Source: Acanthococcus lagerstroemiae | Lineage: Eukaryota; Arthropoda; Insecta; Hemiptera; Eriococcidae | Reading direction: 5' to 3' | Assembly: GCA_031841125.1 (NCBI GenBank) | Contig: CM063108.1 | Span: 25,161,399-25,225,398, forward strand | DNA: 64,000 bases | Part shown: piece after piece, positions 1 through 48,629 of the stretch | Layout of the letters: every line of letters starts with the position of its first letter | Position numbering within the stretch: the stretch's first letter is position 1 | Program-made: the position numbers and the translations under genes | Notes under the pieces: model-generated | The model's database searches: none | Told to the model about the DNA's origin: nothing | What the model saw: only the letters and a program-made list of their open reading frames with translations

Positions 1-893
1 TATTTTCAACATTACTTAGAAGATGCAAAAGACTGGAAATTCGGAACAATTTTTAAATACACATACAATTTACCAACGCTTCAAGATTAACAGAGACTTT
101 AAAATGAAATTTTCTGAGCATCTGAAGCGGAGCTAATGCCAAAGCTCGGGAGCGGAAGCCGGGACTGAACTTGAAGAGGCAGTGAATCAGTTTTGGTGTC
201 TAGAACTCGAAACCGCTCCGGCAAGGGATTGAAGGGGTAAGGGAAGGGGGACCAATATGAATGTGAATAAGTATGAGAGCAGAAACAGTGAAGGTAACAG
301 GTGAAACTAGAGATACTCCATCTTTCTGAGGCAGGGGCTGGAATCAGAGCCAAGCTACAGCCAAATTTAGCGTTTTGGGACGTAATTATCTACAGCTGGA
401 TCACATTTCTTCAAGGAAAGTTCACGAGATTAATCCTTGGGGAAAAAAAAGAGAAAAAAAAGAAACATACCATTCTCAGACCATGTTGTTCACCCTATGT
501 TGGCGCCACTGCCTCCAATCAGATGAAAATAATACCAACACGCGAGTACAAGCCCCAAAATACATTTTTCATATCAGTAAAGCAAAGAATCAATAAAATG
601 AGATCCACTAGTCCATTCTTCATTTAAAAATGTCAAAATTGTACGCTCCAGTCTTCTGTATTAGTTGAACTAATGCTACTTCTTCTCTGGAAGGACTGAA
701 TATTTTATCTACAACACTGTGAATTTTCTGAAGGAGGAGCACTTTCACTCTCTTTCGTTCTCATATTTTCACCCATCCTCTAATCGCACCAATTCTTAGG
801 TTTTCATATACCAACCATAAATCCCAAGTCAAGCAACTGATCATTTACACCCTCATTCACCAAATGTTCCTACAATTTGAACTATAAGCTTAC
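1..893. other. intron sequence 3' of exon n
   Basis: AT-rich sequence downstream of the exon n donor. No par-3 exon, RNA gene or recognisable transposon was found. Short open frames on both strands lack support. Confidence 0.6.
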
Positions 894-37027
<36,134 letters not shown>

Positions 37028-39050
37028 CTATAAAAATCACAACAAAAAACAAACACGAATTATTTTTCGGATTCCTTCGCTTGAATACCGTGTCAATATG
37101 TTGACATTCTTTTATGCATGCACCGCTGACATCCTCAAAAACGGTGTCAACGATCGAATTGGGTGCTGCGGCACGTTTGCATTTCTCTCGCCAGCACCTC
37201 ACTCTCCTCTCTCTCTCTCTCTTTCACACTAGCTTGAAATACGACTTCGGCAAACAACGTGAACGAAATTTCAAAAGCGATGCCGAAAATTCGAGCAGGA
37301 ATGCGCCCACATACGAGGAAGCATCAGGCGCGAGGGTAACCGATAAGGAGAGACAGCGCGAAAGGACGGAAACAGGCGCCTCAAAACCTGACACTCTATG
37401 CAGAGGCCGACCCGACTTTACGTGATCTTGTTACCCGGCTGGGGTTGGACCTCAGAGGTTGATAAAACCGCACGCACTGGACAGGTCGCAGCGAGCACGA
37501 CAGAAGCCATCGGCCAGAGAAGCTGTAAATGATACGCGGTCATCATGAACATTCCCAATACACGTCGGAATCGCTCTCCGTACAAAGTAAAGCAAACGAA
37601 TCGGCTATCACCACTCGAGAGAGCATTTTCAACGCTTCGACAGCGTAATTAATGGGCTTCCGGGCTGAGCGAGGTATAAAAGTGAAAACAGGTATCCGTG
37701 ATGTGTGGAAAGGAAGGCAGAAGACAGAGAGAGAGAGAGAGAAAAAAGAGGAGAAAAACGAACGCCCGTTGCACGCGGATCGACATCCCAGCATCTTGGG
37801 ATATTTTGAAAATATGTAATAGGATGCCTGAACAAGTGTACTCTTAAATAACTGCATCTCCGGTTCTAGACGGGACACAGCATCCGAAAGAGTCGAGAAT
37901 TCGAAAAGGAGGCGGAGAAGGTCGAAATACAGTATTTCCAGCATATGCGGCGCGGTGCACCTCACCCTCACTTGTCTTGCTCAATGAACATGTGACCGAT
38001 GCACAAATTCAAGTCCGATAGAAATTCACCGCTTGAAACGTTTTCCATCTTCAAACTGACATATGAGGCAATACAGTCACCTGGGAAATTCGATTTAGTT
38101 TTGCAGGAATCAGTGCAAATCTGGAGGACTATTCACAAACGAATGAGTCCCTCGGGGGGAAGAATGAAAGTACAAAACATGATCGGGGGTGGTGTCCTTG
38201 GCCAACACCGGGTCGTTCTTGCTCGTTTCCTGAATTGAGGGGCAAATTGGCAATGTACGTTATCGTGATATTTCCTAATAAATTGACAATTCGTTAGAAG
38301 TGAGTGGCTAAATTTGTGAGTTTTGTGGTGGATGTGGAAGTTAAAAGAGGAGGAGATGGAGGGGGAGAGAGAAAGATAATGGGGTTACTTGTAAGGAATA
38401 TGAAAATTCAGGTCAATGTGATAGCATTATCCATAAGGCTTTTCGTGGACGCTCAATTTGCCCTTGGTCAGACTGTCACAGTCTGTCAGTGTGACAGACG
38501 TGAATATTCGGGGAGGGAATGGAGCAGTCGTCCTTGCCAGAGGAGAAACTGAAAAGGAGAATGCTCACTGAAAAATCTTACCGAATTGCAAGTCAGCCTG
38601 CTTCAATCTCAAAATGTCCTACAATCCTAAACAAAAGTATAGAAGAGTCTCGATAGTCGTAAGCCAGTCTTGAAGTTTTGAAGAATTTTATAGCGGTTTT
38701 AAAAAGTCAGGAGTTCATGACCGAATTTTGAAGCAATCCACAGAGTCTTTAAAAAGTCTAGAAGAATCATGAAGCCTTCTTTATTCAATTACCCAACAAA
38801 GATTACACCTCCTTTACAAAAAATCTCTATTTATTTATTTTAAAGAAATTACTTCTCCCCCTCGACAAGCTATGTTAAGTGAGTCTCGAATATTCTGAGC
38901 AAACTTTTAAAATATTTGAATGAAAAAAAAATATTAAAAAATACCTAGTTCCTAGCTAAAGTCATGTTCAAGCACTGAAAAGTCTTAATTAGGTCGGGGA
39001 GACTCGTAAAACGTTTTTAACGATTCATGAACAGTCAGTGAATCTTAAAC
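37028..39050. other. 5' flank or first intron, no recognised exon
   Basis: Upstream of exon a. It includes a CT run (37206-37222) and a plus-strand GAGGTATAAAAGTG near 37669-37682 that resembles a TATA box but has no gene attached. AGTCTT-rich degenerate repeats start near 38640. No CR1-domain exon was recognised on the minus strand. Confidence 0.5.
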
Positions 39051-39052
39051 AG

Positions 39053-39420
39053 GGTTGCCGCTTTTTTAAAGAATGATTTTCCATGACATTTCCAGGTTTT
39101 CCAGGTCTATTTCTCTATGACTTTTTCTTTCTAGTGGGGAAGTAGTTATAAATTTTGGTAGGACTTTCGTTTCTCCTGATTCTGATTATAACACCAACAA
39201 GAAAAAAGTAAATGACTGATATTTTCTAAAGGGGGAAACTTTTTCCTTTTTTTGAGCGTGATTATTCACTGACAATAAATGTTGATGGAATATAGGCCAT
39301 AAACCTAGTACGTCATTCAGAGAATCAAAATTCCAGATTCGGATGAAAATTCCATGACTCTTCCTTGACCATCCAAATTCCATGACTTTTCCAGGTTTTC
39401 CAGAAAGTCGCAACTCTATT
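39053..39420. mobile_element. CCATGACTTTTCCAGG-type DNA element, copy 1
   Basis: Begins CAGGGTTGCCGCTTTTTTAA with TTTCCAGGTTTTCCAGG inside and ends with CCAGGTTTTCCAGAAAGTCG and GCAACTCT, an imperfect inverted repeat. A diverged copy is at 50345-50860. It includes the uninterrupted ATTCACTGACAATA that in the other copy is split by the 105-bp unit. Confidence 0.7.
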
Positions 39421-39739
39421 AAGCAAGTGTCTGACAGAATCTTAAATAACTCTAAAAAAGTCTTAAGATGCACATAAAAGTCTTAGCTAATTTTACTAAA
39501 AAGACTAAAACAGTCCGAGTGAGAACGTACGCCATTTTTAATCCCGTTCGGGTCCGTGAAAATAAAGTCGGTTGAGCGGTAATCACCACGGGACCACTTT
39601 TCATTTCATAGAACAAGTAGGATCTAAAATGGCGTATATCTTCACTTGGGTATTCTGACTCTAATTTTTTCCGGAGATGATGAAGAGCGAAAGCAGTTGG
39701 AATCGAGTGTCGACCTTCGTCTCGGCCACCATGAAGAAG

Positions 39740-40165
39740 ATGCAGACAGAGTGGTCGAGGCAGAGAGCCAGCGACGAACCAAGCACGGCCCATATCATCG
39801 AACAGGACAACTCTGTACCATCCTAGGAGAGCTGCGAACCCCCCGACAGGGCTCCCCCGTCGTCACCACCTGCCGGCGTCGCCTCGCTCGCGTACCAAGA
39901 CGAGGAGGTGAGAGGTGAGTGAAGAGGCAGCGCGTCCGGCTGTGGGGGACCTGAATTCCAGGCAAGTGCTCAGGGAGCGTGGACTCAGTCAGTAGGGAAC
40001 CCCATGGTGGCCCTTGCAGGACGCGTGTACCGGTTGCGGCACGCGCGAAATGAAGGCACGGGCCCGGCCACTGATGCGATACTCAAAAGAGTAGTTTCCC
40101 GGGCCGGGGGTGCGGTGTCATAGGCGCCATTTCGGCATTCGTGCGTCGCCATACGTCCCACCACA
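39740..40165 (+). repeat. long relative of the 105-bp unit, copy 1
   Basis: About 425 bp whose last ~110 bp match the 105-bp unit. The upstream part (GTACCATCC, CCCCCGACAGGGCTC, GCGCGTCCGGCTG, CCCCATGGTGGCCCTTGCAG) is shared with 45195-45600. Non-coding as far as can be seen. Confidence 0.75.
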
Positions 40166-40612
40166 CTAAACTAATACCTTAATTTTACAGGTCTCAGAGG
40201 CGTGTACATGTCTTAAAAATTAAGAATTCTAAAAATGCTGGATCTTGAGTTGAAGAGCCATAATCAAGACGGAAGAAAGTTATTGCGTCGGAACGGTAAG
40301 GTACAGCGTACAGCGGTACTTAGAACAGCCCCCCCCACGTTCAAAAAATAGGTTCGTACTTCCTACCCCCAAAAAAAAAGTTAAAAACAACCAAAACTAT
40401 TCAGCAAGCTGATGAAAAGGATTCTTTGAAGATTTCAGAGACGAAATTTACAAGATGTTTCGCTGGTCAACTTTTTTTTTTGTTGCTCGTCGACTCAATT
40501 TTCAAATTTTTGAGCCTTCCGAAAGTAAAACCTTCCAACTCCACTGCAGAAGGGTCATACCGAGTTGTAAACGAGTTTTGAACAGTTTCAATGAGTCTTA
40601 AACAGGGTTTCC

Positions 40613-40824
40613 TTTTTCTAATTTTTGCTCTCAACCCGAGCCCTGGAATCCGTCCTTTCGAGCATTACCTCACAGACGTCGGGGAGGCTGTTAGGGTTGT
40701 CTTAGCCCTCTTCCCTTCTTGCCGAGAACCCGACCTAGGTCGAAATGTAGCAAGTTGCTACGTGGGCTCGAACCCGGGACCTCCGGAATCCGAGACCAGC
40801 GTGCTCTCTACTCGGCCAACCAGG
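40613..40824 (-). mobile_element. SINE-1 (tRNA-derived)
   Basis: Reverse orientation. B box as GGTTCGAGCCC and A box TTGGCCGAGTAGAG with the family body (TAGGTCGGGTTCTCGGCAAG, CTGTGAGGTAATGCTCGAAA) and the GAGCAAAAATTAG tail. It interrupts an AGTCTT-repeat region whose relative at about 45760 lacks it. Confidence 0.88.
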
Positions 40825-41322
40825 TTGAGAAAGATTTTAAGAGTTTGAAACATGTCCGGGAGAGTCTAAACGATTTTCACCCAAGCACTGAAAATTGAAG
40901 ACTCTTGGCCACTACTCTTGAAGACTGCTCCTTTTACCTCCTTAAGGAAGGATATTCGATATTATTGTGATGAATATCAAAAATTCTCATAAGATACTGT
41001 TCATTTGAGAATCCATCGGTTGAAAACCTGACAGTACACGTGAGGAGGAATTTTCATTTTTAACGCTAATAAGAACATCCCTTGTTGGCACTTTGTCAGT
41101 CTGGCTGTATTTTCGGATAACAGTTGTTTCGGCAATGCTTTGCATTTACAAGGTAGGCAATCCTCTCGCAGTTTTCTTATAATACATATGAGTAGGCAGG
41201 GGATGGGAAGAACTGGTTGACTCTTTGACTGACTGGCTAGCCTGGTTATTCATATGACAGGCTCATTAGTCTGCCAGTCAAGCAGACTGAATATACTGAG
41301 GCGAATAATCCCAAACATTCAA

Positions 41323-41524
41323 AAGAGGTCTGGTTAGCCGAGTGGATAGCGCGCTGGTCTCGGGTTCGAGCCCACGTAGGGACTCGCTACATTTCGACCT
41401 AGGCCGGTTTTTCGGCAAGAAGAGAAGAGGGCTAAGACAGCCCTAGCAGCCTCCTCGACGTCTCTGAGGTAATGCTCGAAAGGGCGGATTCCAGGGCTCG
41501 GGTTGCGAGCAAAATTAGAAAGAG
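41323..41524 (+). mobile_element. SINE-1, copy with shortened tRNA head
   Basis: Flanked by AATCCC(A/G)AACATTCAA (41307-41322 and 41525-41540), a 16-bp duplication with one change. The head has the A box (TAGCCGAGTGG) and B box (GGTTCGAGCCC), but about 17 bp between them are missing compared with other copies. It sits exactly at the left edge of repeat P copy 2. Confidence 0.92.
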
Positions 41525-41529
41525 AATCC

Positions 41530-41795
41530 CGAACATTCAAGATAAGCGAAGAAAGATCGACACGTTTCGAGCAGCAGAATAGAAGTTCGATAACGAAAGC
41601 GATAAGGAGTTTTACCGATAACGCCGGGATATATAAAGGCCGCTGTCCGTCGCCGTATAGTCTAGTTTTATATGCGATAAACTGTGCGTTTTCAAAGCGA
41701 TCTAGCTACTGTTTTTGTGCATTTGTATTAGTGTGACATTAATGGTTCTTAGTACGTGTTTTCGTGCGTTTTTCGGTGCGAATTCCGTTACAATA
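41530..41795 (+). repeat. promoter-bearing repeat P, copy 2
   Basis: 266 bp. Upstream CGAACATTC and GATAACGAAAGCGATAAGGA, then ATATAAAGGCCGCTG (TATAAA at 41632-41637), a TCTAGTTTT start-like motif at 41661, and a conserved tail (GCGATCTAGCTACTGTTTTT, TGCGTTTTTCGGTGCG). Confidence 0.87.
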
Positions 41796-43792
41796 CATCG
41801 GTCTAGCTAAGATCCAGTGAATTAGAAAATATGAAGGTTTCAAGCATGTAAGGATGACTATCCATCCTCATCCTGTTCAGCATGCAAGACTGGCTTGGGT
41901 CGTGTCTTAACCTCCAGACCGGTGAATCGAGTTGATAGAACCAGCGCAATTGTAAAGAGCTATTCATGAATGAATGGACTCCTGCAGTGAGAATGAAAAT
42001 GCAATTACATATATGAAGATCTATAATGAATTCGAGTTCTTCTGGACAGCGTCCAGATCGGGGTGTCATTCCTTCTTCTTCCACTAAGAGTATGAAACTA
42101 AGCTATCAACAGAGTGGTACGCCACCATGACGTCCAACTTGAAAACTCAAGGGTGCATGGCCGGCATCTTGCCTTTTCCCCATGTGACAAAGATTTTTTT
42201 TCCCATCAAAAATCAAACAGGTGAACATTTTAAATCCTGTGAGGAAAACTAGAAATACATTTTCAAAGATACCTAAGAATAAAATTTGTTGGATTTGTTT
42301 CGAAATTAAAATTGCAAAACATAAAAAGCCAATATTACCTATGACTTTATAGCATTAAAAAATATTTTTCTATGTGGTGCAGAGCACCACACTCCAGGGG
42401 GTTTGGGTGTTCACGTATATTGACAATATCATTCAGTTAATTTTCTTCGTCCCAAACAGTTTACATGTCGACTATGGAAAGAAATCTCTAAAATGTAACC
42501 AGGAGCGGAAAATGCCATTACATCAGCCGACTTTTCACTTTCATTACATGTCCACTATGTCTTCTTTTCCTCCTCCCTCCCTTCCAGCCATTATAGTGAT
42601 TTAAAACTCTGGAATGGACCGACCCACCGGAAACTGTCTCGATACGGCCAATGGGCCCCTATACGTGCTCCAGTCTTTTCTTCCTGTTTGACCGAAATCG
42701 GAGCGGTCCGAGATAAGCAGAGCTATAATTTTTTCAAACTCGCCCAGTTAGACTGGTAAATTCAAGACGCAAGTAGAATTGGAGGATCAGCGAGAAATTT
42801 TTGAACTGAATACCGTATCAGAAATTATCAGTTTCTGATGAGATTCCGGCCTACAATTTTTCTTGGAGCCGAAAACCGATCGGCATCTCGTGTCTTGCAT
42901 TTGTTTCTGTTCTGTGATAAAGACGAGGTTGAGGTTAGGCCAAGTTAGATTGCGAAAAATGTACGTCCCCCGCTGTCAACCACGTAATGACTTGCACTTA
43001 TACATACAGTATACGCAGAAGAATTATAAAAAGAGATTCGAATAAAACGCGACATTCGCGGTCGTCGATTGTTCATCCTTCGCCAACCAACCCGCAGATG
43101 GTTTCGAATAAATTTCAGGCATCTACACGACGTTACACAGACTCGTTACTCGTTCGAAATTTCATAAAATTGTTGTTTCGCTTGAGACCTTGAAGATAAT
43201 TATGTGCTTTTATTTCTTTACTACATCTATAATATTCCAACATACATATACACCACTCGTCTCGTCTACACTGACTGCACTGAACAGCCAAAATTAATCT
43301 CAGAAAAAATCGATCGCTTCGTCACGATTTGTCTGCTTGTTTTTTTTTTCTAACCGAAATTTCATCTCTTGTACTATATATTTTGTAGTATCGCAGCTTC
43401 TGGGCCACCATCGACTACATGTTAAGTGCACACACTGGTTCAGGATTCTCACAAATTAAAAAAAAATCAACATTTTTTCCCTTTCTGACATCTATGTTAT
43501 TATCGTGATCTTCCCAGCTCGTATATAAATTAGTCTGTATTACACTGTATTTGTAAAACCAGTTGGTCGCGTGAACACTGGAGTGAGTCTGAAAGGTACT
43601 CAAAGAGCGTGAACGCATCTCTATAGATGGTAAATATGTCAAGATATCAAAAGCTCATCGTATATGTCTGGTCTTAGTGGCCAGTGAAGCTGAGAAATGA
43701 AACAAGTGATCCATTATTACCGAGGGTCATTTACAACCCCAATTTTCGTCACTCATCCAATACTAAAGCTCTATAACTTCGTGTGAGTACGA

Positions 43793-43904
43793 TCGTCCGC
43801 CATTTTGACTCCAACCGCGCCCGTGGATGCCGAATCTGACTATGCGGAACGTACCGCGTAGTCAATTTGGCATTCACGGAGGTTGAGGTCAAAATGGCGG
43901 ACGG
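43793..43904. mobile_element. palindromic MITE Y, copy 2
   Basis: About 112 bp. CGTCCGCCATTTTGAC at the left is the exact reverse complement of GTCAAAATGGCGGACG at the right, with a long inner pairing through CGTGGATGCCGAAT. Paired YY1/Pho-like motifs at both ends. Confidence 0.85.
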
Positions 43905-43984
43905 GATGTTCTTGAAAAGGGACCAAAATGAAGACGCAGATTTTAGATCCTTTTCTCCAGACATTATTCCACGTTGATTCAGGG

Positions 43985-44250
43985 ACGAAATTATAAGGGG
44001 GTTCGGGGATTGACCCCCCCCCCCAATAATTTGGCAGTCGTAAAGTTTTGAAACTATTCGTTTAAAATTTTCAATTATAATGAATGTTTGTTTGTTAGTT
44101 TATTATTATTTTTTTTTCAATTAAAAAATGGGCAAATTTTTAATTTTTAAAAATTTTGTCGGCAAATATTTAGTTTTTAAGAAATATTTGATGGAAAATT
44201 TTTCTTCTCCACCTCCCCAAATCGAAAGTAAAATTTCGTTTCTGAAAATG
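43985..44250. repeat. dispersed repeat F, copy 2
   Basis: Matches 22500-22735: a C-run, CAATAATTTGGCAGTCG, GTTTTTAAGAAATATTTG and TTTTTCTTCTCCAC in order. Confidence 0.7.
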
Positions 44251-45194
44251 GAGTACCCTGGACTCCAGTCAGAGACTAGTCAGTCAAAATCCGAAGGCTT
44301 CAAGCTGAGTATCGAACGTTATCTGAAAGGTTGAAACAAAGATGAAATGTATAAGACAATTTCGAATAATTTTAATCACTATTCTGTTTTTACTAGATTC
44401 TCTGTTTGACCTAGAGACTGAAATTTGAGAAAATATTTAGTTTTCAATGTCACAAGCTGAATCCGATAGCAAAAATGTTTATTGTTCAATTTACGGGCTC
44501 TGGTCCTGGTACAGGAGGGAAATTTAGTCTGAAACAAAAGTCAAAATTCCATGTGCAGGTCCGGTGCGGGGGGAGACGGGGGTGTCACCCCTTCAGTCAT
44601 TTTTCATTCGGCAATTTCGGCAAAATGTTGCTCAATTCGGCAAAATATTTGGAACCGGTATTTTTTTACCCACCGATTTCACTTTCTTTTTTTTTTAACC
44701 CGAATGAGAAAGTTGGGAAAATTCGACAAGCCGGAAGCTTTTGTTTTTGTTGCTTTCACGGCTTATTTAACAGCTCAGTTGAGAATTTTCAGTTAAGAAG
44801 TTGAAATGATCTAAAAAGTTGAACGGTTTTCTTTTTTTTTCCTCTTTTTTTTTCTTCTTGCTACAACGGTTCATAAAGTCGGAAAAATGTGACTAAAATT
44901 TCTAGTTGGCAATTCAGCATTTTTTTGAATTTCTATTCGGCAATTCGACATTTTTATAATCCACACTCCCCAGTAAAAATTGCTCAAACCGACCCTGCGT
45001 TGATTACGATTTATTGCCCGGAAGGCGTTGGTATGTTAATAATATGACCCTGAGAGGATCTGGACCGCTCTTCGACATCTTCGCTTGTTCCGAGACCTCG
45101 TTCTGTATTCAATGTACGAGTCGAATAAAAAAAGACATATGCGATATGTGCCCCAGAGTGCTCAAAAGCGAAATACAGCGGTGACATTATACAA

Positions 45195-45600
45195 ATTGAT
45201 CAATCAAAAGTTCCACCCACACCATCGGACAGAATAACTATGTACCATCCAATAATAGCTGCTGCAGACCCCCCAGTAGGGCTCACCCGCCGTCGCTACA
45301 AGTACCAAAACGAGGGGATAACGGGTGAGTTAAGAGGAAGCGCGTCCGGCTGCGAAGCATCCAAATTCCAGGTTAGTGCAGGAAGCGTTAACCACAGTCA
45401 GTAAGGGCCCCCCATGGTGGCCCTTGCAGGACAGCGCGCACCGGAAGCGGTACGGCGAAATTGGAGCTCAGATGGGCCTCAAAGCGCCTCTCCGGCCACT
45501 GATGCGATATTCGAAAGGATAGTTTCCAGGGATGGGGGTGCGGTGTCTCAGGGGCCACTTCGGCATACGTGCATCACCATGGGGGAGGAGGGCAGGGATG
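45195..45600 (+). repeat. long relative of the 105-bp unit, copy 2
   Basis: Shares the full ~400-bp order of blocks with 39740-40165, ending in CCACTGATGCGATATTCGAA and GGGGGTGCGGTGTCTCAGG. The following AGTCTT-rich sequence also matches the region after copy 1. Confidence 0.75.
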
Positions 45601-45604
45601 GGGA

Positions 45605-46070
45605 GCTGGCTTTCAATACTTGAAGACTCTCAACAGATTTCAACGTGTTTTATAGTCTCATACGAGTCTTATATAACTGTAGGAGTTCTAAAAAGTCTTA
45701 ATCATCTTTCGAGGAGTCATAACCAGGCTTGAAAGAGATACAAAGAGTCACAAATGAGGTTTGAACAGTTCCAGCGAGTCTTGAATAAGTTTCGAAGAGC
45801 CAGAGTTTCACGCGGTTGAATGATTCTTACACGAGCATTGATGATAAATAATTCTAGCTAGTCTTCAGAATTGCTGCTCCTCCCTCGCGGTGAGAAAATA
45901 GTCTTACGATAGACACGGAAAGGAAAAGTCCCCAACCATCGTCGCCTAATGGAGAATCCAGTGAGCTGAATACGACATAACACTTTGGAAGGTATTTTCA
46001 TCTTCAGCGTTAGTAAGAAAAGTCAATTGGACAAGTCCTTCGAAAGTCTGAGTACTTCTTTCTGACTACC
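45605..46070 (+). repeat. AGTCTT-rich degenerate repeats, relative of 40540-41110
   Basis: Recurring GAGTCTTA(A/T)A words followed by TTTTCATCTTCAGCGTTAGT, which pairs with TTTTCATTTTTAACGCTAAT near 41056. Together with the preceding block this is a diverged duplicate of the other locus; the SINE present there is absent here. Confidence 0.65.
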
Positions 46071-46079
46071 AAGAGGGTC

Positions 46080-48597
46080 AGAAAATGTTCCACTCAGTGG
46101 CAGAGGATTGGTAAAACTACAACTATTCTTACTTCAGCCTGAAAAGTAGTTGCTGTATGGTCTTTTCGAACCATGCACTTGACCTCGTGTGATTTCGGAA
46201 AAACCTAACCTTCAACACGGCTAATGAAATTTGTATTGTTGTCTGCACGACGAGTACACTGGCCGCACACAGGAAACGACAAATGCCGAAATCTGGCGCT
46301 GAAATTCTGCGATTCTCCGAAATTATGGCCGTGTATAATTTACCTACATGACAGCACCATAGCCACAGCATATACACAGAAGAAGCCGGGCAAAGTGCTG
46401 GCTCTCAATCATTTATTGTCCGGCTTGGTTTTGCGGCCTTGGATCGCGCGGAATAGGAAAACTGAAAAACACGGTTAATTTAGTTTTGCGGGTTCGTTGA
46501 ATGCGGTTGCGGTTAAAATTATTTTATACTTTGCGAGACAAGAACACCGACGGCGAATACGGACCTCATCGACCTCGCTGTGAGTACACCAGATTATCAA
46601 TGATAGGCTACAAAGCTAGATAACACAACAGCAGTCGAGCTGCAAACTGTGCTGCTGCAAACTCCGAAGCTGGAGTTTCTGGTTAGAATCCAGGTACCGC
46701 TGCTTCAGTATTACAGGATTCAGTCAGAGAGAAAACAGTTGATACTTCAACATTCGGCAACGAATCTTGAGAGAAGGGCCTATCACAACCATGGGTATGG
46801 GGTAGGAATTTCCTTGAAACGGAACAGCTGAGTAGCGTACGCACAAAGTGAGAGAAGGCTTATCCACTCAAATGTACTGAAAGTCCTCCCCCGTCCAAAA
46901 AATCTGAATATTACATAGAGCTGGTAGCAGGACCATGTAGCAGAAATTCGCGAGTAAAAAAAGTCCAGCCTATCCCTTTCACTTGAAAAGCTATTTGTGC
47001 TCATGCAGGGTAGTCTAACTAATGAAGGAATTAAGGCCTTGCGGCGATACTCCCCTGTCGAATGTACATTTTTGTATAAATCTTCCTGCCTGGCTACTTT
47101 TTGGTAGCACGATACGAATGTCTTAAGATGTCTTTTGTCATCTGCATACCTGTACTTCTTGTATGAGATCTTTTCTAAACCACGCTCTTCTTCCTCTCCT
47201 TACTCACTGTCCGTCTTCTCTCTCAATCGATCAGGCAGGACATCCGTTCAGTTCAGTAATAGTTTCTGTTTCGCACTGACACAGATCTGTTTTTACTACA
47301 GACGGATCAGTACATGCGCTTTCTACACTCTCTCGTTTTCTGTGTTTTTGTACGTTCTCGCTCTGGTCCGGACAAAATATTTCTCCCTCCTACAATTTCC
47401 GGAAAATCCCGCAACCTGTCAGTGGATGCAAATCAAATGGGAGGGAGTTTCACAATTGTGCACGATCATCATGCAGATCCTCTACTTATTACTACTCTAA
47501 AACCCATCTTGAACTAATAGTACTACTTTAATCCCCACCCCTCATCTTCAATTAAAAACTGATACTGAAGCAAAATGTCAGGGTAGTCATGGTAGAGAGT
47601 GTGCCGAAATGAATTTTGGGGATTTTGCTAAAAACAGAATTTCAATGTGATCTAGCAAAACAATACCAGGATGTAATTTTATAATTTTTACTTTAGCGGG
47701 TATTTTTCTCCTGAATGAGGTGAGCTCTTCATCCTTCGTGTTTGTGAGCTGCTTTCAGCCGAACACGAACGCCTTTTCCTTTTCATCCTTTGAAGCCTTT
47801 TGGCGCCGAGTCCTGCCGATAGGTCCCAATTGAAGGCATTATTTCGGGGAAATCGACCGGTTTCGTTTCCGCGTGCACGGAATGTGTTTCTAGCTCTCTT
47901 TATTTCAAAATTTGAAACCAGTTGCGGAAGGAAGCGCGAACCGGTTTTACGTGAATTCGTTTTCCGAAGGAAAAGAAAATCGGGTACGCCGTACGCTTAC
48001 TAACTTACAAATACTCGACGATCCGCGACGAAAGAGGCTTTAGTTTTTTGAAGGTCCCGAAGGTTGTGTGTATGATGCTCGACGTGACGTTCGGGTTGCC
48101 CCCCCCCCACCCAACCATTACTCGCCGGCATTTTAAAGTCGTTTAACTGTCGTAAAAATTAAAACTTCGTACACGCAATTACGATGTAAATGAGAAACAG
48201 GAATTACTCGATGGTCGTGTCGGCGGACGATGCAAATTTCTACGGTGAATGTTCGTGAGAAAAAAAAAAAGGGGGGGAAAAATGAAAAATCGAAGTGGTC
48301 CACTCTTTTTGTGTAGTGAAACCGCGCCAAAAATTGCGTCCCGGAGACATTATGAGGTACGGGGAACTCTCGCCCTCGAGTTCTACTTAACACAGGTTAC
48401 CTTATAAAGATATCAGAGAGTGCGGCATAATAGGCAAATACATATTTTTCAGGTCATCACTGATCCCAAAAGTGATGGAAAATGTTAACGTTTCAGAAAA
48501 ATTCCTGCATTTTGCATATTTTACATATTTGGGGTGAATTTGCTTATTTTTGCCAAATTTGCAAAAATTGTCCGAAATACGGGTACACTCCATTTCA

Positions 48598-48629
<32 letters not shown>

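Noticed and set aside
37669..37682. TATA-like GAGGTATAAAAGTG on the plus strand as a gene promoter
   Set aside because: No start motif or coding region follows on that strand, and it is antisense to par-3.
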